Source: Rhizorhabdus dicambivorans | GTDB lineage: Bacteria > Pseudomonadota > Alphaproteobacteria > Sphingomonadales > Sphingomonadaceae | DNA length: 64,000 nt | Direction: 5' to 3' | NCBI RefSeq assembly: GCF_002355275.1 | Contig: NZ_CP023449.1 | Coordinates: 1,280,001-1,344,000, forward strand | Shown: positions 16,115-25,030 of the stretch, in pieces | Layout of the letters: the number at the start of each line of letters is the position of its first letter | Numbering within the stretch: position 1 is the stretch's first letter | Notes under the pieces: generated by a model | What the model was told of the DNA's origin: nothing | The model's database searches: none | Seen by the model: only the letters and a program-made list of their open reading frames with translations | Program-made: the position numbers and the translations under genes

Positions 16115-19100
16115 AGGCGGCGCTGGTCCTCCATCTTTTCTACCCCGAGGTCGCGGTCGAGCTGATCGATCGGGTTGCGGCGCTCGGCGACCGGGTGGAC
16201 ATCTTCGTTACCCACAGCGTCGCGCTGGATGAGAGCGTGGTGGCCGCGCTCGACCGCCTGCCGCGCAAGGCCGAGATCGTTCCCGTCGCCAATCGTGGCT
16301 GGGATATCGGCCCGCTGTTCGAATTGCTGCCGCTGCTGGCGACGCGCGGCTATGACCTGATCGGCAAGCTCCACACCAAGAAGGGCGGGTCCGGCTATGC
16401 GCCCGAATGGCGCCGGCTGGCCTATGACGGGATGATCGCCGACGGGGCGCTGGTCGACGCGATCGTCGCGGCGTTCGATGCCACTCCCGATCTGTCGCTG
16501 CTGGGGGCGAAGCCGCTCTACAAGTCGGTCGCCAGCCATCTGTTCCGCAATGCCGAGCTGCTGTCGGATCTGGCGCCGCTCCTCGTCGCGCCGGCTTATC
16601 CGCCCGCCGACTGGGGCTTCTTCGCCGGCACTTTCTTCTGGGCGCGGCGGACATTGCTGGAAAAGGTCGCCGCGCTCGCCGATTTCCACGACGCTTCGCC
16701 CAATCAGGATCGTGACGGGGCGCTCGGCCATGCGGTCGAGCGGCTGTTTGGCCTGGCCCCGCTCGCATTGGGCGGCAGGATCGGGCTGGTCGAGAATGGG
16801 CGGATCGAGCTGATCCAGGCGCCGGGCGCACCATCCCACGAGCCCGTGATCCAGACCTTGGTCGATGTGGCGGGGCTGGGCGTCGGCCCGGTCGATGATG
16901 CACTGGCCGCGCTGATCGCCAGCCATAATCCGCTGATCGACTATATCCGCCATGGCCGCGAGGCCGATGCGCTGGATCCAAACCTCTATTTCTCGTCGAG
17001 CTGGTACAATTCGATCCACGCCGACGTGCATGCGGCGGGAATGCTGCCGCTGCACCATTATATCCACCATGGCGCGGCCGAGGGCCGATCGACCGGCCCG
17101 CTGTTCGACGGCGTCTTCTACCGCAAGTCCCATGACGATGTGGCTGGCGATCCGCTGCGCCACTATCTGGAGGTGGGGGCGGTCGAGGGGCGGGTGGCGA
17201 TCCCGGTCAGCCGGCCGCGCTATGAGACATCGGATGAGCGGCCGCGCCGCTATTATCGCCATTTCGACATTGCCAGCGAGGAAGCCTTCCTGCGCGCGAT
17301 GGCCAATGTGTCGGCGGATGTCCGTCGCAAGGCCGACGAGACGCTGATCAGCGTGATTATGCCGGCCTGGAATCGAGCCGATCGCATCGCCGCCGCGATC
17401 CGATCGGTACTGGCGCAGAGCCACGCGAAATTCGAACTGCTGGTGGTCGACGACGGATCGAGCGACGGCACCGCCGAGATCGCGGCCGCCTTCGCCAGCG
17501 ATCCCAGGGTCAAGGTGATCCTCGGCTCGCATGGCGGCGTCAGCGCGGCGCGCAATCTGGGGCTGGAGGCCGCGACCGGCGAAATCGTCGCCTATCTCGA
17601 CAGCGACAATAGCTGGAAGAGCTGGTTCCTCGACGTGATGGCGCTGTTCATGGTCTCCGAAGGGCTCGACTGCGCCTATTCGGGGATCGCGCTTCGCGAC
17701 GAACTCAACCAGCTCACCGGTTATCGCGGCGACGATTTCGACTGGGAAGCATGCCTCGCCGAAAATTATATTGACCTCAACGCCTTCTGCCACCGCCGCG
17801 CGCTCACCGGTGAACTGGGGCTGTTCGACACCAACCTCCGGCGCATGGTCGATTGGGACCTGATCCTGCGCTACGCCAAGGGCCGCCCGGTAGGCTATGC
17901 GCCCTTTGTCGGCTGCGAATATCATGACGCAAAGAGCGATGCCGGCCGCATCACCGTCAGCCAGCCTGCGGCCTTCCAGGCGCTGGTCCGCACCAAGAAC
18001 CGGACAGGCCTGCCGACCGGCCGCGATGCGCACGAACTGGCCGCGCAGCTGAAGCTCAACGTCGCGATCAAGATCGCCGCGCCCGAGGAGGAGAAGGCCG
18101 CCTGGGGCGATTTCCACTTCGCCGAGAGCCTTGCGGCGGCGATCGAGAAGCTCGGACACAAGGCGCGGATCGACTTCCGGGGGAAGTGGCACGGCCATTC
18201 GATCGCCAGCGAGGATCTGGTGATCGTGCTGCGCGGACTGATCGGCTATGAGCCGCGTCCCGGCCAGATGGCCTTCCTGTGGAACATCAGCCATCCCGAC
18301 CAGGTCGGTTTCGACGAGATGGACCGCTACAGCCGGGTCTATGCCGCCTCCGCCTCCACCGCCGCGCTGGTCGAGCATATCGTCCGCCCGCCGGTGGTGC
18401 CGATGCTGCAGGCGACCGATCCCGGGCGCTTCCACCCGCTGGCCGATCCGCCGGCGGCGCCCGACATCGTTTTCGTCGGCAATTCGCGCGGGATCGACCG
18501 CGAGATCGTGAACTGGGCGATCCAGGCCGATCGCGCGCCCGCCATCTATGGCGGAGGCTGGGACGGGCGGGTGCCCGACGGCCTGATCAAGGCCACCAAT
18601 GTCGACAATCGCGAGCTGGGCGCGCTCTATGCCGGGGCGGGCGTCGTGCTCAACGACCATTGGGAATCGATGCGCGCCTTCGGTCTGCTGTCGAACCGGC
18701 TGTTCGACGTGGTGGGCGCCGGGGGCAGGGCGGTCTCCGATCCGATCCCGTCGATGGCGTCGGTGTTCGGTGATGCGGTGAGGCAGGTTTCCGGCCCGGC
18801 CGAACTTCGCATGGCGGTCGACGAACTGCTCGCGGCTCCGCGCGATCGCGGCGCGGCGCAGCTGGCCGCCGACTATATCCATGCCGAACACAGCTTCGAT
18901 GCCCGGGCGCGAACCTTCATCGCCGATGCCTTCGCGATATTGGGCCTGCCCTCGCCGGTCCCCGCCGAAGCGCCCGATTTCGACAATCGCCTCGCCGTCC
19001 ATATTATCGCGAAGCACAGCGCGATTGGCCCGCAAAGCTCGGCCTATATCCGCCTCGTCGCGCCGCTGAGCGACGAGAGCGTGGCGGGGCGCCTGCGTCT

Positions 19101-20016
19101 GACCCTGGGCGCCCCAGGCGATCCGCTGCCGGACTGCGACGTCTGCATCGTCCAGCGCACCGCGCTGCCGACGATAGGTGCGGTCGATGCGCTGGTGCGG
19201 CAGCTGGGCGCGATGGACGCGGCGCTGGTCGTCGATGTCGATGACGCCTTCACGCTGATCGGGCCCGAACATCCCGAACATGATCTCTATCGCCCGCTCA
19301 ACGCCGCGCTCGACCGGCTGGTGGCGGCCGCGGCCGAGACATGGTTCTCCACCGAGGAACTGGCCCGGGCCTATGCGCCGCTCGCCCCGCGCAGCGTGAT
19401 CGTCGCCAATGCGATCGATCCCCGGCTGTGGCGCGACTGGCGCAGGCAGCGCCCGCGCCCCTTCAGCGGATCGAGGGTCCGGATGCTCTATATGGGCACC
19501 CACACCCACGGGCCCGATTTCGCGCTGATTCGACCCGCGCTGGACCAGCTTCATGCCGAGCGCGGGGATGCGTTCGATGTTACCGTGATCGGCATCGATC
19601 CCGATATTGCCCCCGCGCCCTGGCTGCACCGGCTGGCGCTGCCGGCCGGGGCGGTCAGCTATCCGCGCTTCGTGCGCTGGCTGCGCGAGCAGGGGCCGTT
19701 TGACCTGGGACTGGCTCCGCTCGCCGACAATGATTTCAACCGCTGCAAATCCGACATTAAGGCACTGGATTATGCGGCGCTCGGCATCCTTCCCCTGCTC
19801 AGCGACGGCCCGGCCTATCGGGCCGATCCGGTACTCGGGAGCGAGGCTTTCTTCTCGGGCCCGGACGACTGGCTGATGATGATGCGCGAGATCATCGACA
19901 ACAAGGAAGCTGCGGCGGCGCGCGCGGCGGCGGTGGAGGCACATGTGTGGGACCAGCGCGTGGTCGCGCGCAATGCGCCGGAACTGGTGGGCCGGCTCGA
20001 GGCTTATCGACGCTAG
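16111..20016 (+). CDS. giant multidomain glycosyltransferase (RgpF-like + GT2 + GT-B-like)
   Basis: 1301 residues. Residues 1-235 resemble the rhamnan-synthesis F (RgpF) family (ALVLHLFYPEVAVELIDRV, NRGWDIGPLFELLP, GKLHTKKG). About 290-375 hold two NPD/HY-type modules (HHYIHHGAAEGR, RHYLEVGAVEGR). A GT2 domain starts near 413 (ISVIMPAWNRADRI, ELLVVDDGSSDGT, AYLDSDNSW). About 650-940 is a GT-B-like region ending YAGAGVVLNDHWESM. Residues 960-1300 form a further GT-like unit (LVVDVDDAF, MLYMGTHTHGPDFALI). Two or three linkages may be made by one chain, as in O-antigen polymerising enzymes. No membrane helix is obvious. Confidence 0.8.
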   Translation: MKAALVLHLFYPEVAVELIDRVAALGDRVDIFVTHSVALDESVVAALDRLPRKAEIVPVANRGWDIGPLFELLPLLATRGYDLIGKLHTKKGGSGYAPEWRRLAYDGMIADGALVDAIVAAFDATPDLSLLGAKPLYKSVASHLFRNAELLSDLAPLLVAPAYPPADWGFFAGTFFWARRTLLEKVAALADFHDASPNQDRDGALGHAVERLFGLAPLALGGRIGLVENGRIELIQAPGAPSHEPVIQTLVDVAGLGVGPVDDALAALIASHNPLIDYIRHGREADALDPNLYFSSSWYNSIHADVHAAGMLPLHHYIHHGAAEGRSTGPLFDGVFYRKSHDDVAGDPLRHYLEVGAVEGRVAIPVSRPRYETSDERPRRYYRHFDIASEEAFLRAMANVSADVRRKADETLISVIMPAWNRADRIAAAIRSVLAQSHAKFELLVVDDGSSDGTAEIAAAFASDPRVKVILGSHGGVSAARNLGLEAATGEIVAYLDSDNSWKSWFLDVMALFMVSEGLDCAYSGIALRDELNQLTGYRGDDFDWEACLAENYIDLNAFCHRRALTGELGLFDTNLRRMVDWDLILRYAKGRPVGYAPFVGCEYHDAKSDAGRITVSQPAAFQALVRTKNRTGLPTGRDAHELAAQLKLNVAIKIAAPEEEKAAWGDFHFAESLAAAIEKLGHKARIDFRGKWHGHSIASEDLVIVLRGLIGYEPRPGQMAFLWNISHPDQVGFDEMDRYSRVYAASASTAALVEHIVRPPVVPMLQATDPGRFHPLADPPAAPDIVFVGNSRGIDREIVNWAIQADRAPAIYGGGWDGRVPDGLIKATNVDNRELGALYAGAGVVLNDHWESMRAFGLLSNRLFDVVGAGGRAVSDPIPSMASVFGDAVRQVSGPAELRMAVDELLAAPRDRGAAQLAADYIHAEHSFDARARTFIADAFAILGLPSPVPAEAPDFDNRLAVHIIAKHSAIGPQSSAYIRLVAPLSDESVAGRLRLTLGAPGDPLPDCDVCIVQRTALPTIGAVDALVRQLGAMDAALVVDVDDAFTLIGPEHPEHDLYRPLNAALDRLVAAAAETWFSTEELARAYAPLAPRSVIVANAIDPRLWRDWRRQRPRPFSGSRVRMLYMGTHTHGPDFALIRPALDQLHAERGDAFDVTVIGIDPDIAPAPWLHRLALPAGAVSYPRFVRWLREQGPFDLGLAPLADNDFNRCKSDIKALDYAALGILPLLSDGPAYRADPVLGSEAFFSGPDDWLMMMREIIDNKEAAAARAAAVEAHVWDQRVVARNAPELVGRLEAYRR

Positions 20017-20050
20017 GGCCTCCGCCGGGGCGACGTTTGAGGAGAGGCCG

Positions 20051-21034
20051 TTGAAACCCGTGCTCCTGTCCCTGCTGGCACTTCCGCTGCTGCTTGGTGC
20101 GGACAGCTCGGTGCCGGCTTTCATCCAGCCGATTGCCTGCAAGCTGGGGCAGGATTGCGCGATCCAGAACTATGTCGATCTCGATCCCTCGGCCAGGGCG
20201 AGCGACTATCGCTGCGGTGGCCGCACCTATGACAAGCACAATGGGGTCGATTTCCGCCTTACCAGCATGGCCCGGCAGCGCCGCGGCGTGGCGGTGCTGG
20301 CCGCTGCCGACGGGACGGTGCTGCGCGGCCGCGATGGCGTCGCCGACGTGTCGGTGAAGGAGGCGGGCGCAGCGTCGGTCGCCAACATGGAATGCGGCAA
20401 TGGCGTCGTGATCGGCCATGCCGGCGGCTTCGAGACCCAATATTGCCATATGGCGAAGGGAAGTATCGCCGTGAAGCCGGGGCAGGCGGTGAAGGCCGGT
20501 ATGGCGATCGGCAAGGTCGGCCTGTCGGGCAACAGCGAATATCCGCACCTCCATTTCACCGTGCGAAAGGACGGCGCGGTGGTGGCGCCCTTCGCCTTCG
20601 GTGCGGCGCCCGGCCGCTGTGGGGCAGGTCGCAGCCTGTGGGCGGCTACGGCCGGGCTCGGCAATGCCTACCGCGCCGGCGAGGTGCTGAACGCGGGCTT
20701 CGCCGCCGGGCCGGTATCGCTTGCCGCCGCGCTGGAGAACGGATCGGCCCAGCAGCCGCGCCCGACGCGTGACGCGCCGGCGCTCGTCGCCTTCGTCCAG
20801 GCGATCGGCCTGCGCGGCGGCGATCTCCAGCGGCTCACCGTTACCGCTCCGGACGGTTCGCTGATCGGCGACAACCGGGCGCCGCCGCTCGACCGGGACA
20901 AGGCGCAATGGCTGATCTTCGCCGGCAAGAAGCGCCCAGCCGCAGGCTGGCCGGTGGGCCGCTATGGCGCGCACTATGTCGTCACCCGTGCCGGCAAGCC
21001 GGTGATCGAGAAGCGCTTCGCGTTCCAGCTCTGA
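20051..21034 (+). CDS. M23-family metallopeptidase, exported
   Basis: 327 residues with a short signal peptide (MKPVLLSLLALPLLLGADS). The LytM/M23 zinc motifs are visible: HNGVDFRL (HxxxD) and HLHF, with GNGVVIGHAGGFETQYCHM between them. The start is TTG at 20051, preceded by GGAGAGG (20041-20047); the longer upstream frame overlaps the preceding gene. Such enzymes cut peptidoglycan cross-links in the periplasm. Its placement between glycosyltransferase genes suggests local wall opening or simple co-location. Confidence 0.85.
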   Translation: MKPVLLSLLALPLLLGADSSVPAFIQPIACKLGQDCAIQNYVDLDPSARASDYRCGGRTYDKHNGVDFRLTSMARQRRGVAVLAAADGTVLRGRDGVADVSVKEAGAASVANMECGNGVVIGHAGGFETQYCHMAKGSIAVKPGQAVKAGMAIGKVGLSGNSEYPHLHFTVRKDGAVVAPFAFGAAPGRCGAGRSLWAATAGLGNAYRAGEVLNAGFAAGPVSLAAALENGSAQQPRPTRDAPALVAFVQAIGLRGGDLQRLTVTAPDGSLIGDNRAPPLDRDKAQWLIFAGKKRPAAGWPVGRYGAHYVVTRAGKPVIEKRFAFQL

Positions 21035-21103
21035 TCTGAGCGATGGCCTAGCCAAAGCGTGGGGACGCGGCTAACCCCAGGCCATGTCAACGGATATGCT
21101 TCG

Positions 21104-22339
21104 ATGCCGAACCGCCGGGTTCTGATCGTTCACCAGAATTTCCCCGGTCAGTTCGGCCAGATTGCCCAGGCGCTGCTGGCGCGGGGCGATCAGGTCGCGG
21201 CGATCGGTGGGCCCACCGCGCGCCAGATGGAAGGCGTCATGGTCGCCCAATGGTCGGCCGAGAAGGGCACGACGCCGGGAATCTATTATCAGGCGGTGCG
21301 GGCCGAGGCGGACCTGATCCGCGCGACCGGCGCGGCCCGCGCGGCGCTGACGCTTCAGAAACATGGCTTCGCCCCCGACGTCATTGTCGCCCACCCCGCC
21401 TGGGGCGAGACGCTGCACCTGCGCACCATCTTCCCCGACGTTCCGCAGCTGCTGTTCGGCGAGCTTTATTACAAGGCGCGCGGCCTCGATTCGGATTTCG
21501 ATCCGGAGTTCGACCAGCCGAGCCTCGGCAGTGATCTGCGCATCAATGCGAAGAACGCCACGGTGATGCTGGCCTATGCCAATGCCGATCGCATCGTCTG
21601 TCCGACGCGTTTCCAAGCGGGCCTCCTGCCCCCGCTGCTCCAGCCGCTGATCGAGACGATCCACGAAGGGGTCGATACCGACCGGGCGAAACGGCGGCCC
21701 GGCGCGGTGCTGGAACTGCCGAATGGCGCAAGGCTCGACGGCTCCACGCCGGTCATCACCTTCATCAACCGCCGCTTCGAACGGTTGCGCGGTTTCCATG
21801 TGTTCATGCGCGCACTGCCCGAATTTCTGGCCGCCTGCCCGGAAGCACAGGTCGTGCTGATCGGGGAGGAGAAAGGCGTCTCCTATGGCGGGCCCCTGCC
21901 CGATGGTCAGGAGTGGAAGGACCGGATGCTGGCCGAGGTCGGTGATCGCCTCGATCTGTCGAGGGTCCATTTCCTGGGCAGGGTCGAGCACAGCCGGATG
22001 GTCGATGCGCTGTCCATCTCCTGGGGGCACGTCTATTATACCTATCCGTTCGTGCTGAGCTGGTCCCTGCTGGAGGCGATGGCCTGCGAATGCCTGATCA
22101 TCGGGTCCGATACCGCTCCGGTCCGCGAACTGGTCCAGCATGGTGCCAATGGTGTGCTCTGCGATTTCTTCGATATCCCCGCGCTGACCGCCGCGATGGT
22201 GCGCGCGGTGCGCGAGCCGCAGGCCTTCGCGGCGATGCGCAAGGCGGCGCGCGAGACTGTGGTTCCCCGCTATGACGGGCGGCGAACCGGGGTTCCCGCC
22301 TGGCTGGAGCTGATCGACAGGGTCGCGCTCCGCCGCTGA
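21104..22339 (+). CDS. GT4-family glycosyltransferase
   Basis: 411 residues. The N-terminal Rossmann part begins RRVLIVHQNFPGQFGQIAQAL, followed by DVIVAHPAWGETL. The C-terminal donor-binding half has VITFINRRFERLRGFHVFMRAL, RVHFLGRV and the E-x7-E-type stretch SWSLLEAMACECLIIGSDTAPV, as in retaining GT-B (GT4) enzymes. The ATG at 21104 is preferred; an upstream GTG-like extension has no support. It probably transfers a sugar on the cytoplasmic face. Donor and acceptor unknown. Confidence 0.82.
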   Translation: MPNRRVLIVHQNFPGQFGQIAQALLARGDQVAAIGGPTARQMEGVMVAQWSAEKGTTPGIYYQAVRAEADLIRATGAARAALTLQKHGFAPDVIVAHPAWGETLHLRTIFPDVPQLLFGELYYKARGLDSDFDPEFDQPSLGSDLRINAKNATVMLAYANADRIVCPTRFQAGLLPPLLQPLIETIHEGVDTDRAKRRPGAVLELPNGARLDGSTPVITFINRRFERLRGFHVFMRALPEFLAACPEAQVVLIGEEKGVSYGGPLPDGQEWKDRMLAEVGDRLDLSRVHFLGRVEHSRMVDALSISWGHVYYTYPFVLSWSLLEAMACECLIIGSDTAPVRELVQHGANGVLCDFFDIPALTAAMVRAVREPQAFAAMRKAARETVVPRYDGRRTGVPAWLELIDRVALRR

Positions 22340-22419
22340 GCGTCAGCATATGCCTTTGTGATGCGGGCCTTTGCGGATAAGGGAAGGTCCGCATCGCTTG
22401 AAAGCCGAAGGATAGCTGC

Positions 22420-23187
22420 TTGATCACCACCATCGACGAGGAACAGGGCATCGTCATCGTCCGCGACGGGGACCGCGAGGAACGGCATAGCCTCGCCACC
22501 GCCGAGGGTTTCGACGCGGCCTCGCGCGCCTGGCTGCGGGCGACCTGGGACTCCAAATATGTCTACAGCTTCGCCTGGATGGGCCGGCCTGTCATCCAGC
22601 CGCCCGAGGACATGATCCGCCTTCAGGAGGTGATCTGGACGCTGAAGCCCGACGTGCTGATCGAGACCGGCGTTGCCCATGGCGGCTCGCTGATCTTCTA
22701 CGCTTCGCTGTTCGAGGCGATGGGCAAGGGCCGGGTGGTCGGCATCGATATCGAGATCCGCCCGCACAACCGCGAGGCGATCGAGGCGCATCCGATGAGC
22801 AAGCGGATCGAGCTGCTCGAGGGATCGTCCACCGCGCCCGAGATCGTCGCGGCGGCGGCGGCGCTGGTGAAGCCCGGTGAAACCGTGCTGGTGGTGCTCG
22901 ATTCGAACCACAGCAAGGGCCATGTGCTCGACGAATGCCGCGCCTATGGCCCGCTGGTGAGCATCGGCAGCTATATCGTCGCGACCGACGGCATCATGGA
23001 GCAGGTGAAGGGCGGCCCGCGCACCGGCGACGATTGGGACTGGAACAATCCCAAGGCCGCCGCCCATGCCTTCGTCGAGGAGGACGAGCGCTTCGTGCTG
23101 GAGGAGCCCGCCTTCCCGTTCAACGAGGGGACGGTCGCGAGGCGGGTCACCTACTGGCCCGACGCCTTCATCAAGCGGATCGCCTGA
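22420..23187 (+). CDS. CmcI-family (cephalosporin hydroxylase-like) methyltransferase
   Basis: 255 residues matching the CmcI/RhmC fold: DVLIETGVAHGGSLIFYASL (SAM loop), VVGIDIEIRPHNREAI, ELLEGSST, TVLVVLDSNHSKGHVL and a C-terminal NEGTVARRVTYWPDAF. Despite the name, members in glycan clusters are mostly SAM-dependent O-methyltransferases of sugars (RhmC-type rhamnose methylation). Start TTG at 22420 after a GAAGGA ribosome site. It lies 20 bases upstream of rfbF, in the same direction, so it probably belongs to the deoxysugar operon. Confidence 0.8.
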   Translation: MITTIDEEQGIVIVRDGDREERHSLATAEGFDAASRAWLRATWDSKYVYSFAWMGRPVIQPPEDMIRLQEVIWTLKPDVLIETGVAHGGSLIFYASLFEAMGKGRVVGIDIEIRPHNREAIEAHPMSKRIELLEGSSTAPEIVAAAAALVKPGETVLVVLDSNHSKGHVLDECRAYGPLVSIGSYIVATDGIMEQVKGGPRTGDDWDWNNPKAAAHAFVEEDERFVLEEPAFPFNEGTVARRVTYWPDAFIKRIA

Positions 23188-23207
23188 GGCCCACGCGGGG
23201 GACAGCC

Positions 23208-23981
23208 ATGAAGACGGTGATATTGGCGGGCGGCCTCGGCACCCGCATCTCGGAAGAGAGCCACCTGCGGCCCAAGCCGATGATCGAGATCGGCGGGCGG
23301 CCGATCCTGTGGCACATCATGAAGCTCTTCTCTCAGGCCGGCTTCAACGATTTCATCGTCTGCCTCGGCTACAAGGGCTATGTCATCAAGGAGTATTTCT
23401 CCAACTACGTCCTCCACAACGCCGATCTGACCGTCGATCTTGGCAAGGGATCGGTCGAATATCATGCGACCAACCATGAGCCCTGGCGGGTGACGCTGGT
23501 CGATACCGGCGCGGAGACGATGACCGGCGGGAGGCTGAAGCGCGTCGCCTCCTATCTCGATCCGGGCGAACCCTTCTTCTTCACCTATGGCGACGGCGTC
23601 TCCGACGTCGACCTGAAGGCACTCGCCGCCTTCCATCGCAGCCATGGCCGCGAGGCGACGGTGACGGCGGTGGCGCCGCCGGGCCGCTATGGCGCGCTGG
23701 AGATCAGCGAAGGACAGGTGGATCGCTTCGTGGAGAAGCCGGCCGGGGACAACGGCCTGATCAACGGCGGCTTCTTCGTGCTGCAGCCCGAGGTGGTGAA
23801 CCGTGTGGCCGGTGATGGCATGCCGTTCGAGGCCGAGCCGCTGGAGGGGCTGGCCCGGGACGGGCAACTGATGGCCTGGCGCCATGACGGCTTCTGGAAG
23901 GCGATGGATACGCTGCGCGACAAGAACGACCTCGAGGCGCTGTGGGCGAGCGGCAAGGCTCCCTGGCGGTTGTGGGAATGA
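23208..23981 (+). CDS. rfbF: glucose-1-phosphate cytidylyltransferase
   Basis: 257 residues, the normal length. It begins MKTVILAGGLGTRISEES, the nucleotide-binding G-x-G-T-R loop, and continues RPKPMIEIGGRPILWHIMK and FNDFIVCLGYKGYVIKEYF, with FTYGDGVSDVD as metal-binding region and VEKPAGDNGLINGGFFV near the active site. It makes CDP-glucose from CTP and glucose-1-phosphate, the entry to CDP-6-deoxysugars. It is coupled to rfbG by an ATGA overlap. Confidence 0.95.
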   Translation: MKTVILAGGLGTRISEESHLRPKPMIEIGGRPILWHIMKLFSQAGFNDFIVCLGYKGYVIKEYFSNYVLHNADLTVDLGKGSVEYHATNHEPWRVTLVDTGAETMTGGRLKRVASYLDPGEPFFFTYGDGVSDVDLKALAAFHRSHGREATVTAVAPPGRYGALEISEGQVDRFVEKPAGDNGLINGGFFVLQPEVVNRVAGDGMPFEAEPLEGLARDGQLMAWRHDGFWKAMDTLRDKNDLEALWASGKAPWRLWE

Positions 23982-25030
23982 GGCCTGATCCGGGCTTCTG
24001 GTCCGGCAAGCGCGTGCTGCTGACCGGCCATAGCGGCTTCAAGGGGGCCTGGGCGGCGCTGTGGCTGGCGCGGATGGGAGCGGATGTCACCGGGCTTTCA
24101 CTCGCCCCGGAGGATCAGCCGAGCCTGTTCGAACTGGCGGGCGTTGCGGGCCGGGTCGATCATCGCATCGTCGACCTGCGCGACCGGGCGGCCGTCGGTA
24201 CCGTGCTTGACGATCAGGACTTCGACATCGTCCTCCATATGGCGGCGCAGGCGCTGGTCCGGGAATCGATCCGCGATCCGATCGCCACCTTCGCGACCAA
24301 TGTCATGGGCACCGCGCATCTGCTCGATGCGCTGCGCGGACGTGACGGGCTCCGGGCGGTGTTGGTCATCACCTCGGACAAGGTCTACGCCAATGCCGAG
24401 ACCGGGCGCGCCTTCGCCGAGGGCGATGCGCTGGGCGGCAAGGACCCCTATTCGGCGTCGAAGGCGGCGGCCGAGATCGTGACGAGCAGCTTCGCCCGCA
24501 GCTATTTCGCCGGCCGAGTTCCGGTGGCGACCGCGCGGGGCGGCAATGTCATCGGCGGCGGCGATTTCTCGCGCGATCGGATCATGGCCGATATCGTCCG
24601 CGCGGCGCTGGCGGGCGGGGAGACGGTGCTGCGCCATCCCGAGGCGACCCGCCCCTGGCAGCATGTGCTCGACTGCGTCGCCGGCTATCTGGTCTATGCC
24701 GAGCGGCTGTCGAGCGATCCCGCCGCGCCCGCCGCGCTGAACTTCGGGCCGCGCCCCGATGGCCCGGTGCTGACCGTGGGCGAACTCGCCACGCGCGCGA
24801 TCGACGCGCTGGGCGCTAAGCCCTGGCGGCATGAGCCCGACAGCACCTCGATCGAGGCCCGCACCTTGGGCATCGACACGACGCTCGCCGGCAGCCTGCT
24901 CGGTTTCGCCAGCCGGCTCGATGCACCCGACGCGGTCGACTGGACGGTCGATTGGTACCGACGCTGGTCGCAGGGCAGCGATGCCGCGCTGCTGTGCGAC
25001 GAACAGATATCCCGCTACGAAGACAGTTGA
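23978..25030 (+). CDS. rfbG: CDP-glucose 4,6-dehydratase
   Basis: 350-residue extended SDR enzyme: NAD-binding VLLTGHSGFKGAWAALWL, ITSDKVYAN, then catalytic YSASK (DPYSASKAAAEI) and GNVIGGGDFSRDRIM. The GHSGFKG form of the glycine motif and the KVY signature separate CDP-glucose dehydratases from RmlB. The product is CDP-4-keto-6-deoxyglucose. It follows rfbF (4-base overlap) and precedes a sugar C-methyltransferase (TGATG overlap). Confidence 0.94.
   Translation: MRPDPGFWSGKRVLLTGHSGFKGAWAALWLARMGADVTGLSLAPEDQPSLFELAGVAGRVDHRIVDLRDRAAVGTVLDDQDFDIVLHMAAQALVRESIRDPIATFATNVMGTAHLLDALRGRDGLRAVLVITSDKVYANAETGRAFAEGDALGGKDPYSASKAAAEIVTSSFARSYFAGRVPVATARGGNVIGGGDFSRDRIMADIVRAALAGGETVLRHPEATRPWQHVLDCVAGYLVYAERLSSDPAAPAALNFGPRPDGPVLTVGELATRAIDALGAKPWRHEPDSTSIEARTLGIDTTLAGSLLGFASRLDAPDAVDWTVDWYRRWSQGSDAALLCDEQISRYEDS

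Noticed and set aside
16072-20142. Very long open frame (1356 codons) on the minus strand
   Set aside because: It is antisense to the giant glycosyltransferase gene, is rich in Arg/His/Gln as expected of the complement of a high-GC gene, and has no domain motifs.
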